From Dallia pectoralis (lineage: Eukaryota > Chordata > Actinopteri > Esociformes > Umbridae): a DNA stretch of 64,000 bases. The first letter of the stretch is position 1. Every line of letters begins with the position of its first letter. The notes beneath the pieces are model-generated. The model was not told where the DNA came from. It did not search any database and saw only the letters and a list, made by a program, of their open reading frames with translations. Below are positions 1 through 10,127 of the stretch, one piece after another. The DNA lies in NCBI GenBank assembly GCA_029465975.1, contig CM055756.1, positions 5,360,862 through 5,424,861 on the forward strand. The letters are read 5' to 3'. Position numbers and translations under genes: made by a program.

Positions 1-597
1 TTGAGTTCCAATGGCATGTTGTGTTTGCTAATCCGAATGTACACATGTCAATCAACTGTTGTTCAGATAATTGAAGGCTGTTCCATGTGAGAAATTGCCA
101 AGAAACATGGTACAATGATGTGTACTACTCCCTTCATTGAATAGGGAGGCTCCGTTGCACAACTGAGAAAGAGGACAAATATATTCATTAAATAGTACCC
201 ACAATTTTCAATTGTTAAGAGATTACTCTGAGATGCTGGCCTAGGCAGAGTTGCAAAGAAAAAGACATCTCAGACTGGCCAATAAAAAGAAAAGATTAAG
301 ATGGGTGTTTGGATCCAAATGAAGAACATTTGTGAGACGCAGACCAAATGAAAAGATGCTGGAGGAGTGCTTACTGACATCTGTCAAGCATGGTGGAGGC
401 AATGTGATGGTCTGGGGGTGGTAACGTAGGAGATTTAGTCATTCAGATCACCTCAACAAATTAACAGCTAAAATATCGAAATTCTACAAAGCCGTAAGTA
501 CTTAATTTAGCTATTTATATTTAGAACTTATTACGTCTGTTTTTTATGGAAGACAATGACATTTCTAAGTGACCCCAAACTTTTGAACAGTTGTGTG
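1..597 (+). mobile_element. Tc1-like transposon remnant, 3' part
   Basis: The stretch at about 230-420 reads like the middle of a teleost Tc1 transposase gene in plus orientation, with frame breaks. The end near 570-597 (CCCCAAACTTTTGAACAG) matches the terminal inverted repeat style of this family. The 5' end lies outside the window or is lost. No intact transposase can be read, so it is a dead copy. Family assignment is from recognition of typical teleost Tc1 sequence, not from a search. Confidence 0.7.
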
Positions 598-1128
598 TGT
601 ATATACAGTTATTCATATCTGGTTGACCGGTCCAACAGACTACTAGGAAGGGAGCACCTTATAACTCCTGAGCTTTAATTCCTACCATTCAGGCAGTCGA
701 TGAGAACGTATGACATAACTGAATGTTCACTAATAGAAGATCATCATGGTAATAGACCTTCTAAAATAACCCCCCCACCTTAGGTGTGACCCATTTGATA
801 TGGCACTTTTTACAGACAGGGTAAAGAACAGCCAGAATTTTGGTAATGCTGCATAATTGTATACTTGTGTTAGTGTGCATCAGAGTGTGAAAACAGTTGA
901 CTGTGTACAAATGATGCAATAGAAAAAGTGACTTCTCAAAAATTATTAAAACTATTTTTTATACTTAAGCACGTGTGTGTGTGTGCATGTGCAAAATAAA
1001 TATATTGTATATGATAATGTGATGCACAGCTAGTTTTTCTTTTTGTTTCTCGTGTGTATCGAGGCTCCCTTAAATCTGAATAAAATGGTGTGTCATTCAG
1101 ATGTCTTGCGTTCTGTAATATTGTCCAA
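598..1128. other. Intergenic, no gene seen
   Basis: AT-rich sequence with a short GT run near 970-986. I see no coding exon or RNA gene. Confidence 0.5.
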
Positions 1129-1790
1129 TATGCACTACCAGTTAAACGTTTCGGATCACTTAGTAATGCCCTTGATTTTGAAAGAGAAGCACGTTTTTGT
1201 CCATTAAAATAACATAAAATTGCTGTACTGTAAAACAACACTAGTCTCTCAATCAGCAGTGAGAAGGCGACTTCTAGGCAGATTTGCAAAGAAACAGGCA
1301 TATTTCAGACAATAAAAACTAATTATCAAATGGACCTAAGGACACAGACACGATACAGGAAGAACTCTTCCTAAAGTTGCCTTACTGTAGACGTTTAGAC
1401 TGGTGTTTACCGTGTTCTATTTAATGAAGATACCAGTTGAGGACAAGTGAGACAGAAAAAATAGACAAGTTTCAAAGAAAGTTATTTGTTTCTGGCCATT
1501 TTGGCCTTTAACCAAACCCAGAAACACTGATGCTCCAGATATTGAACTAGTCTAAATTCCAGTTTTATCACTTCTAATCAGCACAAACATTTCAGATGTG
1601 ATAGCATAATCTTCAAATATAGAAAAAAAAAATCAATTAGCCTTTTAGTTTTGTGTATGTCTTCAGAAACAAATCTAGTGGTGGTTGCTGATTATTTCTT
1701 TTCATTGTGATGTCATTTTAATAGGCCAAAAAATATTTCAAAAACAAGAACATTACTTAGTAAATCAAAACATCTGAACAGTAGTGTATG
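1129..1790 (+). mobile_element. Internally deleted Tc1-like element
   Basis: The left end (CACTACCAGTTAAACGTTTC) and the inverted right end near 1770-1790 (CTGAACAGTAGTGTATG) form degenerate Tc1 terminal repeats. The interior at 1270-1400 has a transposase-like stretch (AGGCAGATTTGCAAAG) also present in the first element, but most of the gene is missing. It is about 660 bp long and non-autonomous. Confidence 0.65.
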
Positions 1791-2524
1791 CCATATTGAT
1801 CCAGGCACCAATTGGTTTATAGTTCTTTAATCTGAATCACATCCCTGAAGCCAGAGGGAAACCAACTAACTTGAGCGGTAAAAGGACTCCTAAAGACATT
1901 TGTTGGAAATAAGTCCTTAAGTGCCACATACTCAATCACCCCGTTCATTACTTTCCTATCTACAGTAAATACATTATATTACATGTTTGTTTTTAAACAC
2001 AGTGCTTATTATATTTTCTATACTTCAATTGTTTTTATTATCCGCAATTCAGATAAGGTCAAAAAACGAAAACCCCCAACACATTTGCCTAGCAGTAGGA
2101 CTGTCCACAATAATGTGAATGCCCATTCCCCCTGTAAAGAAAGCCAACACAACTGTAAAGAAAAGCCAACACAAAGAATGCTGCCAGTTGTTAATCTACT
2201 TCCAAGGTATAAATTGCGATATAATCACTATGTTTCTGATCCAAAAGAGGATATGTACTTGTCAAACATATCAAAGGGACAAAACAATTCTATGTTGTCA
2301 TTAGAAACTAAGAAACAATGCAATCTTGATGCAACCCAATGCACTATCCTAATTAATGAGAGCAAGCTAACACAGACCAGACAATGTGGAGCCAAACTGG
2401 CCAGAGGACAACCAGCAGCTCAGTTGGCCAAGGAGCCGGTGATCCTGTGTGTGATGCTGAGGGACCTACTGAATCACTCAAATGTTTTTCTGCCAAGCAA
2501 AATAACTGTTCAGTATATTCTCTG

Positions 2525-2562
<38 letters not shown>

Positions 2563-2770
2563 CATCTCACATTATCTGCTGGTTCATGCACAAAACACAG
2601 GCACGCCCACAGTCCAGATTCCAGTTCAGTATTATGGTATTTTTATGGCAAATCCCCCCTGGAATCTTTGCTTTGGCCCGTTCCTTCTACAGGTACCACC
2701 GGATGGAGCAGTTCTTCAACCTCACTCTCCTACTCAGATAAGGACCGAAGCCAGCTGCCTCGTCTCCCGT
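1791..2770. other. tmub2 3' flank with CA microsatellite
   Basis: Downstream flank of tmub2 on the minus strand; part is likely its 3' UTR. A (CA)n tract lies at 2529-2560. A minus-strand AATAAA (plus TTTATT) is at about 2034-2039 and could be the polyadenylation signal, though it is 730 bp from the stop. A 252-codon plus-strand open frame here runs through the CA tract and looks like chance. Confidence 0.4.
2529..2560. repeat. (CA)n microsatellite
   Basis: Sixteen uninterrupted AC dinucleotides. Confidence 0.95.
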
Positions 2771-3811
2771 TCACCGGCTATGCATCCCAAAAATGAGGAA
2801 ACTGAAGAAGACTGTGACTCCCACCAGGGAGATGGTAGCAGGGGCGGTGAAAAACTGACGGTAGTTGATACGGAAGTACCAGACCACCGCTAACATAACC
2901 ACAAACACGGGTACCACCAAGCTGCTGGTGCTCAAAGCCAGACCAGATGCCCTGATTCCCCCAGCAGCCCCGGCCCCCGCCACATCCTCCGGTCTGTCCT
3001 CCTGCAGCACCTGGGACACGTGGCAGTGGATTACACTGTTGTGAGAAATGTTGAGGGAGAGAAGAGTCCGTTTGGGATCATGAAGCAACTGGCCCTGGTA
3101 GATCAACTTGATCCGACGCTCCCTCCCGGAGAAGTACTTACTGTAAAAATACAGAGAGGTTTCTGTTAGACTTGATCTGCGAGATAAAACAGCTATCAAA
3201 CACACACACACACACACACAGTCAGATCATAATAACCTCTTCAATAGACCCACTGTATCCTGGGGACTGAGGACAGCTACTTCCTCAGTGTCATTCAGGA
3301 ACTTCAAACGAACTGTGATGCTGGTGCCGGAGACCGCTGTGCTAAGCTCCTGAACCTTCTCCTCTTCCTCCTCATAGTCATCCTCTTTGTCATCATCATC
3401 GTCGTCGTCTTCATCGTCGTCATCATCAAGCTGGTAACTCTGAGGTTTCTTCCCCTGTATGTTCAACATTAGGTCTACTCCAGCCCCAGCAGTCCCCTCT
3501 CCAGTCCCATCACCATCTCTCTCAGACCCAGGTTCACTCTCCTCTGGCTTATTCTCCTGGGCGGGGGGAGTGGTTTGCTGCTCCGGGTTGTCTGCGCTGG
3601 AAGGGACCCCGCTGTAACTGTCATTTCCCCCTAATCCAATTAGAGAGGCATGGGCTCCGACTGTAAGTATAGTGCCCAAGATGTGATCCCCCCGGTCGGC
3701 CACATGTGTGGATAGCCAAGCCACGACCAGGGCCAAGATCAAGAGAAACACACCGCCTGCTGCAGTCACCTCGTCTCCCAGCACATCCATGGTCAGTGCA
3801 CACACCGCCAT
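2771..3811 (-). CDS. tmub2: Transmembrane and ubiquitin-like domain protein 2
   Basis: Two coding exons, 3811-3237 and 3140-2771, are joined across a 96-bp GT-AG intron. The junction makes the Ser of LLKSKYF, and the product is 314 aa, close to the roughly 320 aa of vertebrate TMUB2. Visible parts in order: an N-terminal membrane segment (about residues 17-36); a variable linker with a run of about 25 Asp/Glu residues encoded by a GAT/GAC microsatellite; a ubiquitin-like domain (about 165-240, with VRLKFLNDTEE and KLIYQGQLL); and two C-terminal membrane segments ending FSFLIFGMHSR. The family sits in internal membranes; its paralog TMUB1 is linked to ER-associated degradation, while the role of TMUB2 is poorly known. 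Met8 is an alternative start. TMUB2 is preferred over TMUB1 because of the C-terminal match and the neighbouring asb16 and hrob. Confidence 0.95.
3141..3236 (-). other. tmub2: tmub2 intron with CA microsatellite
   Basis: The intron interrupts the ubiquitin-like domain. Minus-strand donor AAGAG/GTTATT and acceptor TTTTACAG/TAAGTAC are both read directly. A (CA)n run at 3200-3220 lies close to the donor. Confidence 0.9.
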
Positions 3812-4592
3812 CTCTGTCCTCCGGGTCTATTCAAATAGCAAAAGTAAACGCATTGAAAAATACTTCATACTCCTTACGATGTTATAGTTTAAACAATATT
3901 GTTCAAAACACAGCGAGAAATGTGATTATAGGCCTGCATGCAGAGTAACCCGTATTGTCACCGCAGTCCCTGTCGTCGATAGTTAACGTCCCCATGGTCG
4001 ATAGGTAACGTCCCTATCGTCTATTGGTTAACGTTTGTTAGCTGCGATGTTAATAACACGTCACTAATGTATTTACTACTAGTGTACAGCGAGTGCATTG
4101 GGCATCAATTCAATGGACAACTACTAAGGGAACAGAAAGCTGTTTTAATGTTTGCACAGACATTAGCAGACACAAAATCAGGTTAGTTAGCGAGCTACAA
4201 TACCGGGTAGCTTTGTGTTAGTGCTATTACTATCAAGGACGACCTTCGTTCGCCAGCTTTATTACACATTGACAGTTCTACATCATTTACAAAAATAGAA
4301 AGCGTTCAATAGCTCGAAATTATACGCACATTTGAATAGATAATAATGCGAGGCTCGCCTACCTGCTGTGTGTTTAAATCATATTTGGTGACGGGCTATC
4401 ATGCTAAATTAGCCACAAGCCCAACAACCCAACCAGAGAAGTCCTACATAACAAAGATGACGTCGACTGGCTAACACGTCACGTACGTCAGTCACCCCGT
4501 CTGCGTAACTTGCACGCAAACCCGGAAGATGCGCGCAAACCCGCAGGGGGCACGAGCGGGCACAACCAAGGAAAGTAAACAATAGGAAAATG
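3812..4592 (-). promoter_or_regulatory. tmub2 5' region and likely promoter
   Basis: No coding exon is seen. A minus-strand donor-like site (CAGCAG/GTAGGC) ends at 4363, and an acceptor-like site near 3826-3830 could join a 5' UTR exon to the coding exon. CRE-like TGACGTCG (from 4458) and further ACGTCA motifs to about 4490, plus an ETS-like CCGGAAG near 4522, are CpG-containing promoter-type motifs. Short tandem GTTAACGTCCC-like segments lie at 3970-4035. The promoter call is inference from motifs and position. Confidence 0.45.
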
Positions 4593-4641
4593 AACGTCTC
4601 CGGTTACGTATGTAACCTTAGTTCCCTGAGGGGAACGAGAC

Positions 4642-4791
4642 GCTGCGTGAAAACGCTATGGGAACGCTCTGCGTGAGTGCGTCATGAAGCACATGTGTAA
4701 TCAGTCCAATGGCGTGACGGAACGTCACAGACGGGTGACGTCGCGACCAGGAAGTCATAAAAGCACCCCTAATTACCGGCACCTTCAGTTT
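4642..4791. repeat. DIRS inverted terminal repeat, left copy
   Basis: 150 bp that match the reverse complement of 9625-9774 at every position when read base by base. The copy-specific outer end (4593-4641) lies outside it. Confidence 0.95.
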
Positions 4792-4840
4792 CTGATGGGC
4801 TGAAGCAAGTGCCAAGGGCATGCTGGGAGTATGGCACAGA

Positions 4841-4942
4841 CACGCAGCGTCTCGTTCCCCTCAGGGAACTAAGGTTACATACGTAACCGGAGACGTTCCC
4901 TATCAGGGAACTTCGAGCTGCGTGAAAACGCTATGGGAACGC
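4841..4942. repeat. DIRS internal complementary region
   Basis: 4841-4897 is the exact reverse complement of the left end 4593-4649. 4895-4942 (at least 4895-4941) is the reverse complement of the right end 9750-9796. The two halves overlap in GTT (4895-4897), the complement of the AAC found at both element edges. In DIRS elements this region is thought to template end repair and circle formation. Confidence 0.92.
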
Positions 4943-4985
4943 CACTACCCACTTCGCCATACGAGCAAGTGTCCGCCAAGTGAAG

Positions 4986-6054
4986 TCAGAACGCACATTC
5001 GGACGAAAGCACCTGCGCCCCTGGCGTGGAGCTAAAGTCAAGCTGGTAAAATCTCACGAACGTGTGCGGTGAGGACCAGCCTGCCGCAACACAGACGCCA
5101 TGTAGAGACACTTTACCTGACAAAAGGGCTTTTAAAGCCGCCATACTCCCGGTCGAGTGGGCTCGAACAGCCAAGGGTGAAGGCTGACCAGCCGACTCGA
5201 AAGCAAGTGAGATGGCCTCAACCACCCACTTGCTCATCCTCTGCTTAGACCTAGGACCCCCTCTCTTGGGTGGTCCAAAGCACACGAACAAGTGTTCGGG
5301 CAGCCTCACAGGGCAGTTCTGTGGACGTAGGCGTCTAAGGCCCTCACCGGGCAGAGGAGGTTATGCTTCTTCTGGTCCGACAAAAAAGGAGGAGGGCAGA
5401 AGGCTTGCAGCACAATAGGCCCAACGATGTTAGTTGGGACCTTGGGGACATACCCGGGTGAAGGTAGTAGAAACGCCTTGACCATCCCGGGTGAGAAGTC
5501 CAAGCAAGAGGGCGCCACCGACAGCGCTTGCATATCACCAATCCTCTTCAGAGAAGAGATGGCAAGTAAGAAGACCGCCTTGAGGGTCACGAACTTGTCA
5601 GGGACCCCCTCAATGGGCTCAAACGGAGCACAGGAGAGGCCTTCTAGTACAATGGCCAGGTCCCAGGATGGCACCCTCATGCCGGCTGCTGGCCTCAGCC
5701 TCCGGCGCCACGAAGGAAGCGTGATACCAGTGGGTGTCTCCCCAGAGAAACCCCATTTAGAGGGACATGGCATGCGGACAAAGCCGTCACATACACCTTC
5801 AGTGTGGATGGGGGTAGACCTGTAGAGAAGCGTTGCTGCAGGAACTCCAGTACTGCAAACACTGGGCAGTTAACTGGGTCTGCCTGCCGCTCTCTACACC
5901 ACGAGGTGAACAGTTTCCACCTGGCGGCATACGCGGAGTGAAGGATGGTCTCAGCGACCTCAGTCGAGAGACCTGGAACTAAAAGGCGGGCCCCCTCAGA
6001 GGCCAGGCCCATAGTTTCCACAGCTCCGGGCGGGGGTGAACTGGATGACCCCAT
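4986..6054 (-). pseudogene. DIRS tyrosine recombinase, broken
   Basis: Read in three frames. The N-terminal core-binding part (WKLFTSWCRERQADPVNCP, 6054 side) is followed, after a frameshift near 5697, by the catalytic part with SSLKRIGDMQAL (first catalytic Arg). The C-terminal piece from 5309 has VRAHSTGS and TFVRFYQLD (Tyr nucleophile). The usual His-x-x-Arg appears as His-Ser-Thr-Gly with a GGG codon at 5148-5150, which would remove a catalytic Arg. A dead recombinase is inferred from this and the frameshifts. Confidence 0.85.
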
Positions 6055-7988
6055 GCGCCTGGGAAAGCAGGTCCCTCCTGATCGGCATCTCCAGGGGAGA
6101 GCCGACGAGGAGAGATATTAGGTCCGCAAACCATACTCGGGCCGGCCAGTACGGTGCTACGAGCAGTTGACTGACCCGCTCCTGACGGATCCTCTCCAGA
6201 ACTCCTGTGAGCAGAGCAACCGGGGGGAAAGTGTACAGGCGTGACCTCAGCCATGCCTGCACCATGGCACCCAGTGGGGCTGGACGAGCCAGCGAAAACC
6301 ACAGAGGACAGTGTGACGTCTCTCTGGACGCAAACAGGTCCACTTCGGCCCGACCGAAGTGCGACCAAAGGAGCTCCACCACCTCGGGATGGAGTCTCCA
6401 CTCCCCGGGCCTAAGCCCCTGCCTCGACAGGGTGTCTGCCCCCTAATTTAGGTACCCCGGGATAAAAATGGCCCTTAAAGAAAGGAGCTTCCCGTGGGGC
6501 CACAGAAGGACCTGGCGGGCCAGATTGTAAAGTGGGCGTGAGCGCAGACCCCCCTGGTGGTTGATGTAAAAAACCACCGATGTGTTGTCCGACCGGACAA
6601 GGACATGATGACCCCTTAGGTCTGGGAGGAAGTGCTTCAGAGCCTGATAAACTGCCAGCATCTCTAGCTAATTCATGTGCCATGATAGCTGATGGCCCCG
6701 CCAGAGCCCTTGAGCTGGGCGACCACTCATGATCGCCCCCCAGCCGGTGAGGGAGGCATCCGTCGTTAGTGTAACACGACGACACGGAGCTCCCAACACG
6801 GGACCCTGGGTTAGGAACCAAGGCTTCCTCCACATGCCCAGCGTGCGGAGACAACGCCGCGTAACAGTGATCATGCGGCACTGGTTTCCCCTCGGGGAGA
6901 ACCCCTTGGTTCTGAGCCACCACTGTAACGGTCTCATGAACAGCAGGCCGCAAGGAAAAACGTTGGGCGCTGCTGCCAGCAGACCCAACAGTCTCTGAAA
7001 CTGTTACACAGTGAGTGACTGGCCTAGCCTCACCTGCTCGACGGCTGCAAGGATTGACGCCACACGTGCAGGAGACAAATGTGCCCGCATCGTGGTCGAA
7101 TCCCAGACTACGCCCAGGAAAGTGGTCACCTGTACCGGCGACAGCACACTCTTCCCGGCAATGAGCCTCAACCCCAGTTTGAAGATGTGAGCCAGAACGA
7201 CATCTCGATGCCGAACCGCTAGATGCTCCGACGGAGCCAGAATCAACCAATCGTCGATGTAAATGAGGATGCGTATGCCCTGGAGGCGCAACGGCGCCAG
7301 GGCAGCGTCTATACATCTCGTGAACGTACGGGGAGAGAGTGCTAGGCCAAATGGAAGAACCCGATAATGGTACGCTTCGCCCCCCAAAAGCGAACCTCAG
7401 GAACTTCCTGTGTTGTGGAAGGATGGAGATGTGAAAATAGGCGTCCTTCAGATCTATCGTGACAAACCAGTCCTCGGACCTGACCTCTGATACGATCTGT
7501 TTGAGAGTGAGCATTTTGAAGCTGAGTCTCCCGACCGTCTGATTCAACAGACGTAGGTCTAAAATAGGACGCCACCCCCCATCCTGCTTGGGAACAACGA
7601 AGTACCGGCTGTACCAGCCCGACTCACTGCTGAGAGGAAGAACTCGTTCTACAGCCCCTTTTAGCAGGAGAGTCTGTACCTCCTGCTCCCGTACCAGAGC
7701 CTGCTCTGGGCCCACCACTGTGGGCAGGACCCCATTGAAACGAGGCGGATGCGTCCTGAATTGGATGGCATACCCGCTCTCGATTATCCGCAGGACCCAC
7801 TGAGATATATTCGGCAGGGTCTTCCACCCTGCCAGAAAATCTACTAGGGGTACCAGCCTCTCGAGTAACAGGTACTGCAGACACAGTGCCCTGTAACAGC
7901 GCACTGGCAGGGAACAACTGGTTCGACAGTTCTGGGCCCCTCCTCGGAGGAGGCGAGCGCCCCTCGGGAAAACGCTCGCCAAGGCCAC
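5997..7988 (-). pseudogene. DIRS reverse transcriptase and RNase H, broken
   Basis: The RT part includes FVTIDLKDAYFHI (catalytic Asp) and, after a frameshift near 7385, VLPFGLALSPRTF and the active-site YIDDW. RNase H follows with TTDASLTGWGA and VRSDNTSVVFYINHQGG. In-frame TAG codons fall at 6668-6670 (between HMN and LEML) and 6443-6445 (before GADTLSRQG). The YIDD form plus linked recombinase is diagnostic of DIRS rather than LTR or LINE elements. Another frameshift near 6000 leads into the recombinase. Confidence 0.88.
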
Positions 7989-8263
7989 CCCGCTGAGGGC
8001 ACCAGGAGAAGCTCACTACTCCCCTGGTGGGGACCCCCAGCGGTTTGACCCCCCTGTCAGGGTCTCTTAGACAAAGCCTTCTTGGGTGTAGCGACAGGCC
8101 TCGGAACTGTCCTACCCCTCGAAGGCCCCTGCCTGTGAGCGTCGCCCCCGGCCCACTCATCGTGTGGGGGCGCCCGAGTAGCGACACTCACTCTCTGCTG
8201 CGCCCGGTGTGCCGTGCTCGGCGCCGGGCGGGGCTGCCCCCGTCCGACAGCCCCGCGACGCGG

Positions 8264-9516
8264 CTACGACGGGGAGAAATTTCTGGAAGGCAGCTGCCTG
8301 CCTTCTCTCCTCCTGAAACCTCTCGACGACCGAGCCAATAGCAGGGCCAAAGAGGCCGTCGGGGGAAAGAGGCGCGTCCAGAAGGAAGGCTTTCTCCTAT
8401 CTCTTATATCAGAGAGGCTTAGCCAGAGATGCCTCTCCGTAGCCACCAAGGCTGCCATAGCACGGCCCACTGATTAGGCCGTCTCCTTAGTGGCACGAAG
8501 TGACAAATCCGCCGCCTGACGAAGTTCTCGAACATCATCAGGACTTACAGTCTCCCCCTTAGCCCCGTCGCTAAGCAGCTCTGCCTGATATGCCTGTAGA
8601 ATAGACATAGTATGCAGGCAGGAAGCTGCCTGACCCGCCGCCGAATAAGCTTTGCCCACCAGCGCCGAAGTAGTCTTCAACGCCTTGGAGGGCAATGCCG
8701 GTGTCCTCAGAGACGATGCCGCGGGAGATAAATGGCTAGCCAGTATCTCCTCCGCGACCGGCATCGGTCCGTACCGATGAACATTAGCCTCGGCAACATT
8801 AGAGTACATATGAGTCCGCGGATTAAACACCCGGGACGACACCGGCTTATTCCAGGACCTCGACACCTCAGTGTGGAGGTCCGGGAAGAAAGGCAAACAC
8901 CGGCGAGGAGGTAAAGCACGGGAGGGCAAGAATCGTTCATTCAACTTACTGGTTGAAGCAGACTCCTGCCTGTCAGCCGGCCACTCGATGTTGAGCTTCC
9001 CCACAGCTCGGGTGAGTACCTCCAGCAGCTCCTCGTTCGCGGGTGACTGAACCAACAATTCAGCCTCCGCCTCGAGGTTTTCAACCTCCATTTCCTCAGA
9101 ACTGGACGGCTGAGAAAAAGGTGCATCCCCCAGGGCGGAAGAAACCCGCGGGTGCTTCCGGACCCGAGCTGAGGCACTGGCTCTAGCAGACGAAGACCGT
9201 GAAATTGCAGAAGCCATCCGGAACCGCATGCTAGATCCGCTTGCGAACCCCACGACGTCAGTCGGCGCCGTGCCTCGGCAGCGGCGGGACCTGAACCGCG
9301 GGGAACGCGAACCGAGCCGCTTTCCTGAAAAAGCGCCAGGCGAGAGCGAAGTGTACGGATGGCGAGACGGTCGCAATGCTTACAGCTAGCCTCTTCCAAG
9401 GCTAGCTGGGCATGCTCCTCTCCCAAACAAACTACGCACAGAACTTGTGTGTCCCGGCCCGTGAGAAAGCGGTTGCAGGGAGAAGCACACTGTCTGAAAC
9501 GCCGCTCGGTTGCCAT
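8264..9516 (-). pseudogene. DIRS gag-like ORF, broken
   Basis: Starts at Met 9516. An N-terminal Cys/His cluster (CVVCLGEEHA, then CKHCDRL) is typical of DIRS gag proteins. Frame changes near 9235, after GSQADL, into the frame that runs to 8474. That frame has an acidic segment followed by FFPDLHTEVSRSW and ADLSLRATKETA, then hits a TAA. Family-like sequence (MAALVATERHLWLSLSDI) continues past the stop at 8470-8400 and then degrades. Confidence 0.8.
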
Positions 9517-9624
9517 AATCGCGGTGAGCTCTTGTACATAAATGCCAAGAAAATTTCTGAATTAACAACGTAATAGCAGAAACCCGCGAGGACTGTCACA
9601 ACATGCACTTGCTGAAGCAACAAA

Positions 9625-9774
9625 AAACTGAAGGTGCCGGTAATTAGGGGTGCTTTTATGACTTCCTGGTCGCGACGTCACCCGTCTGTGACGTTCCGTC
9701 ACGCCATTGGACTGATTACACATGTGCTTCATGACGCACTCACGCAGAGCGTTCCCATAGCGTTTTCACGCAGC
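9625..9774. repeat. DIRS inverted terminal repeat, right copy
   Basis: Identical in inverse to 4642-4791. This is the 5' side of the element. The gag-like frame begins about 110 bp inward. Confidence 0.95.
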
Positions 9775-9883
9775 TCGAAGTTCCCTGATAGGGAACCTCG
9801 AAAACGTACTCACACTTATTTATCCTGCTTGTGCCGGATGTAGGCAACAATCGTAAGCATGAATGTATTCTGCATTGTACATT

Positions 9884-9889
9884 TTTATT
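9884..9889 (-). promoter_or_regulatory. asb16 polyadenylation signal candidate
   Basis: Minus-strand AATAAA about 240 bp past the asb16 stop and only 88 bp from the edge of the DIRS element. Confidence 0.5.
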
Positions 9890-10127
9890 TTGTAAGTACT
9901 TTTTAGACATTTTAAAATGGATTTGGATGGCTTCATATGCAATTCATACACAATTTATACAAGGACAGAAATGATACAATACAAAAACGATGACCTTTAC
10001 ACAGGCAAATTAGAAAGTTGACTTCTTAAAACATTAACAACAGAAAAAAAAATATTGCAACAAGTCCTTTGGTTTTTGTAACTACTAGTTAATTCTCCCA
10101 CACGGCTTCTGCCCATTTCAACTTCAA

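Larger units (their letters stand above)
4593..9796 (-). mobile_element. DIRS-type tyrosine-recombinase retrotransposon, degenerate coding
   Basis: A 5.2-kb element in minus orientation with the full DIRS plan: gag-like ORF, reverse transcriptase, RNase H, tyrosine recombinase, inverted terminal repeats and an internal complementary region. The two 150-bp inverted repeats are identical. The internal region equals the reverse complement of the two outer ends joined through a shared AAC, so both boundaries can be placed to the base. No longer target duplication is seen, as expected when a tyrosine recombinase replaces the integrase. The coding part has several frameshifts and at least three in-frame stops, so it cannot be autonomous. 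It lies between tmub2 and asb16. Confidence 0.92.

Noticed and set aside
1983..2893. 252- and 169-codon plus-strand frames
   Set aside because: They cross a CA microsatellite and overlap the tmub2 3' end in antisense; no motif.
4618..9843. Related short frames at 4618-4821 and 9634-9843 as a duplicated gene
   Set aside because: They are the translated inverted terminal repeats of the DIRS element.
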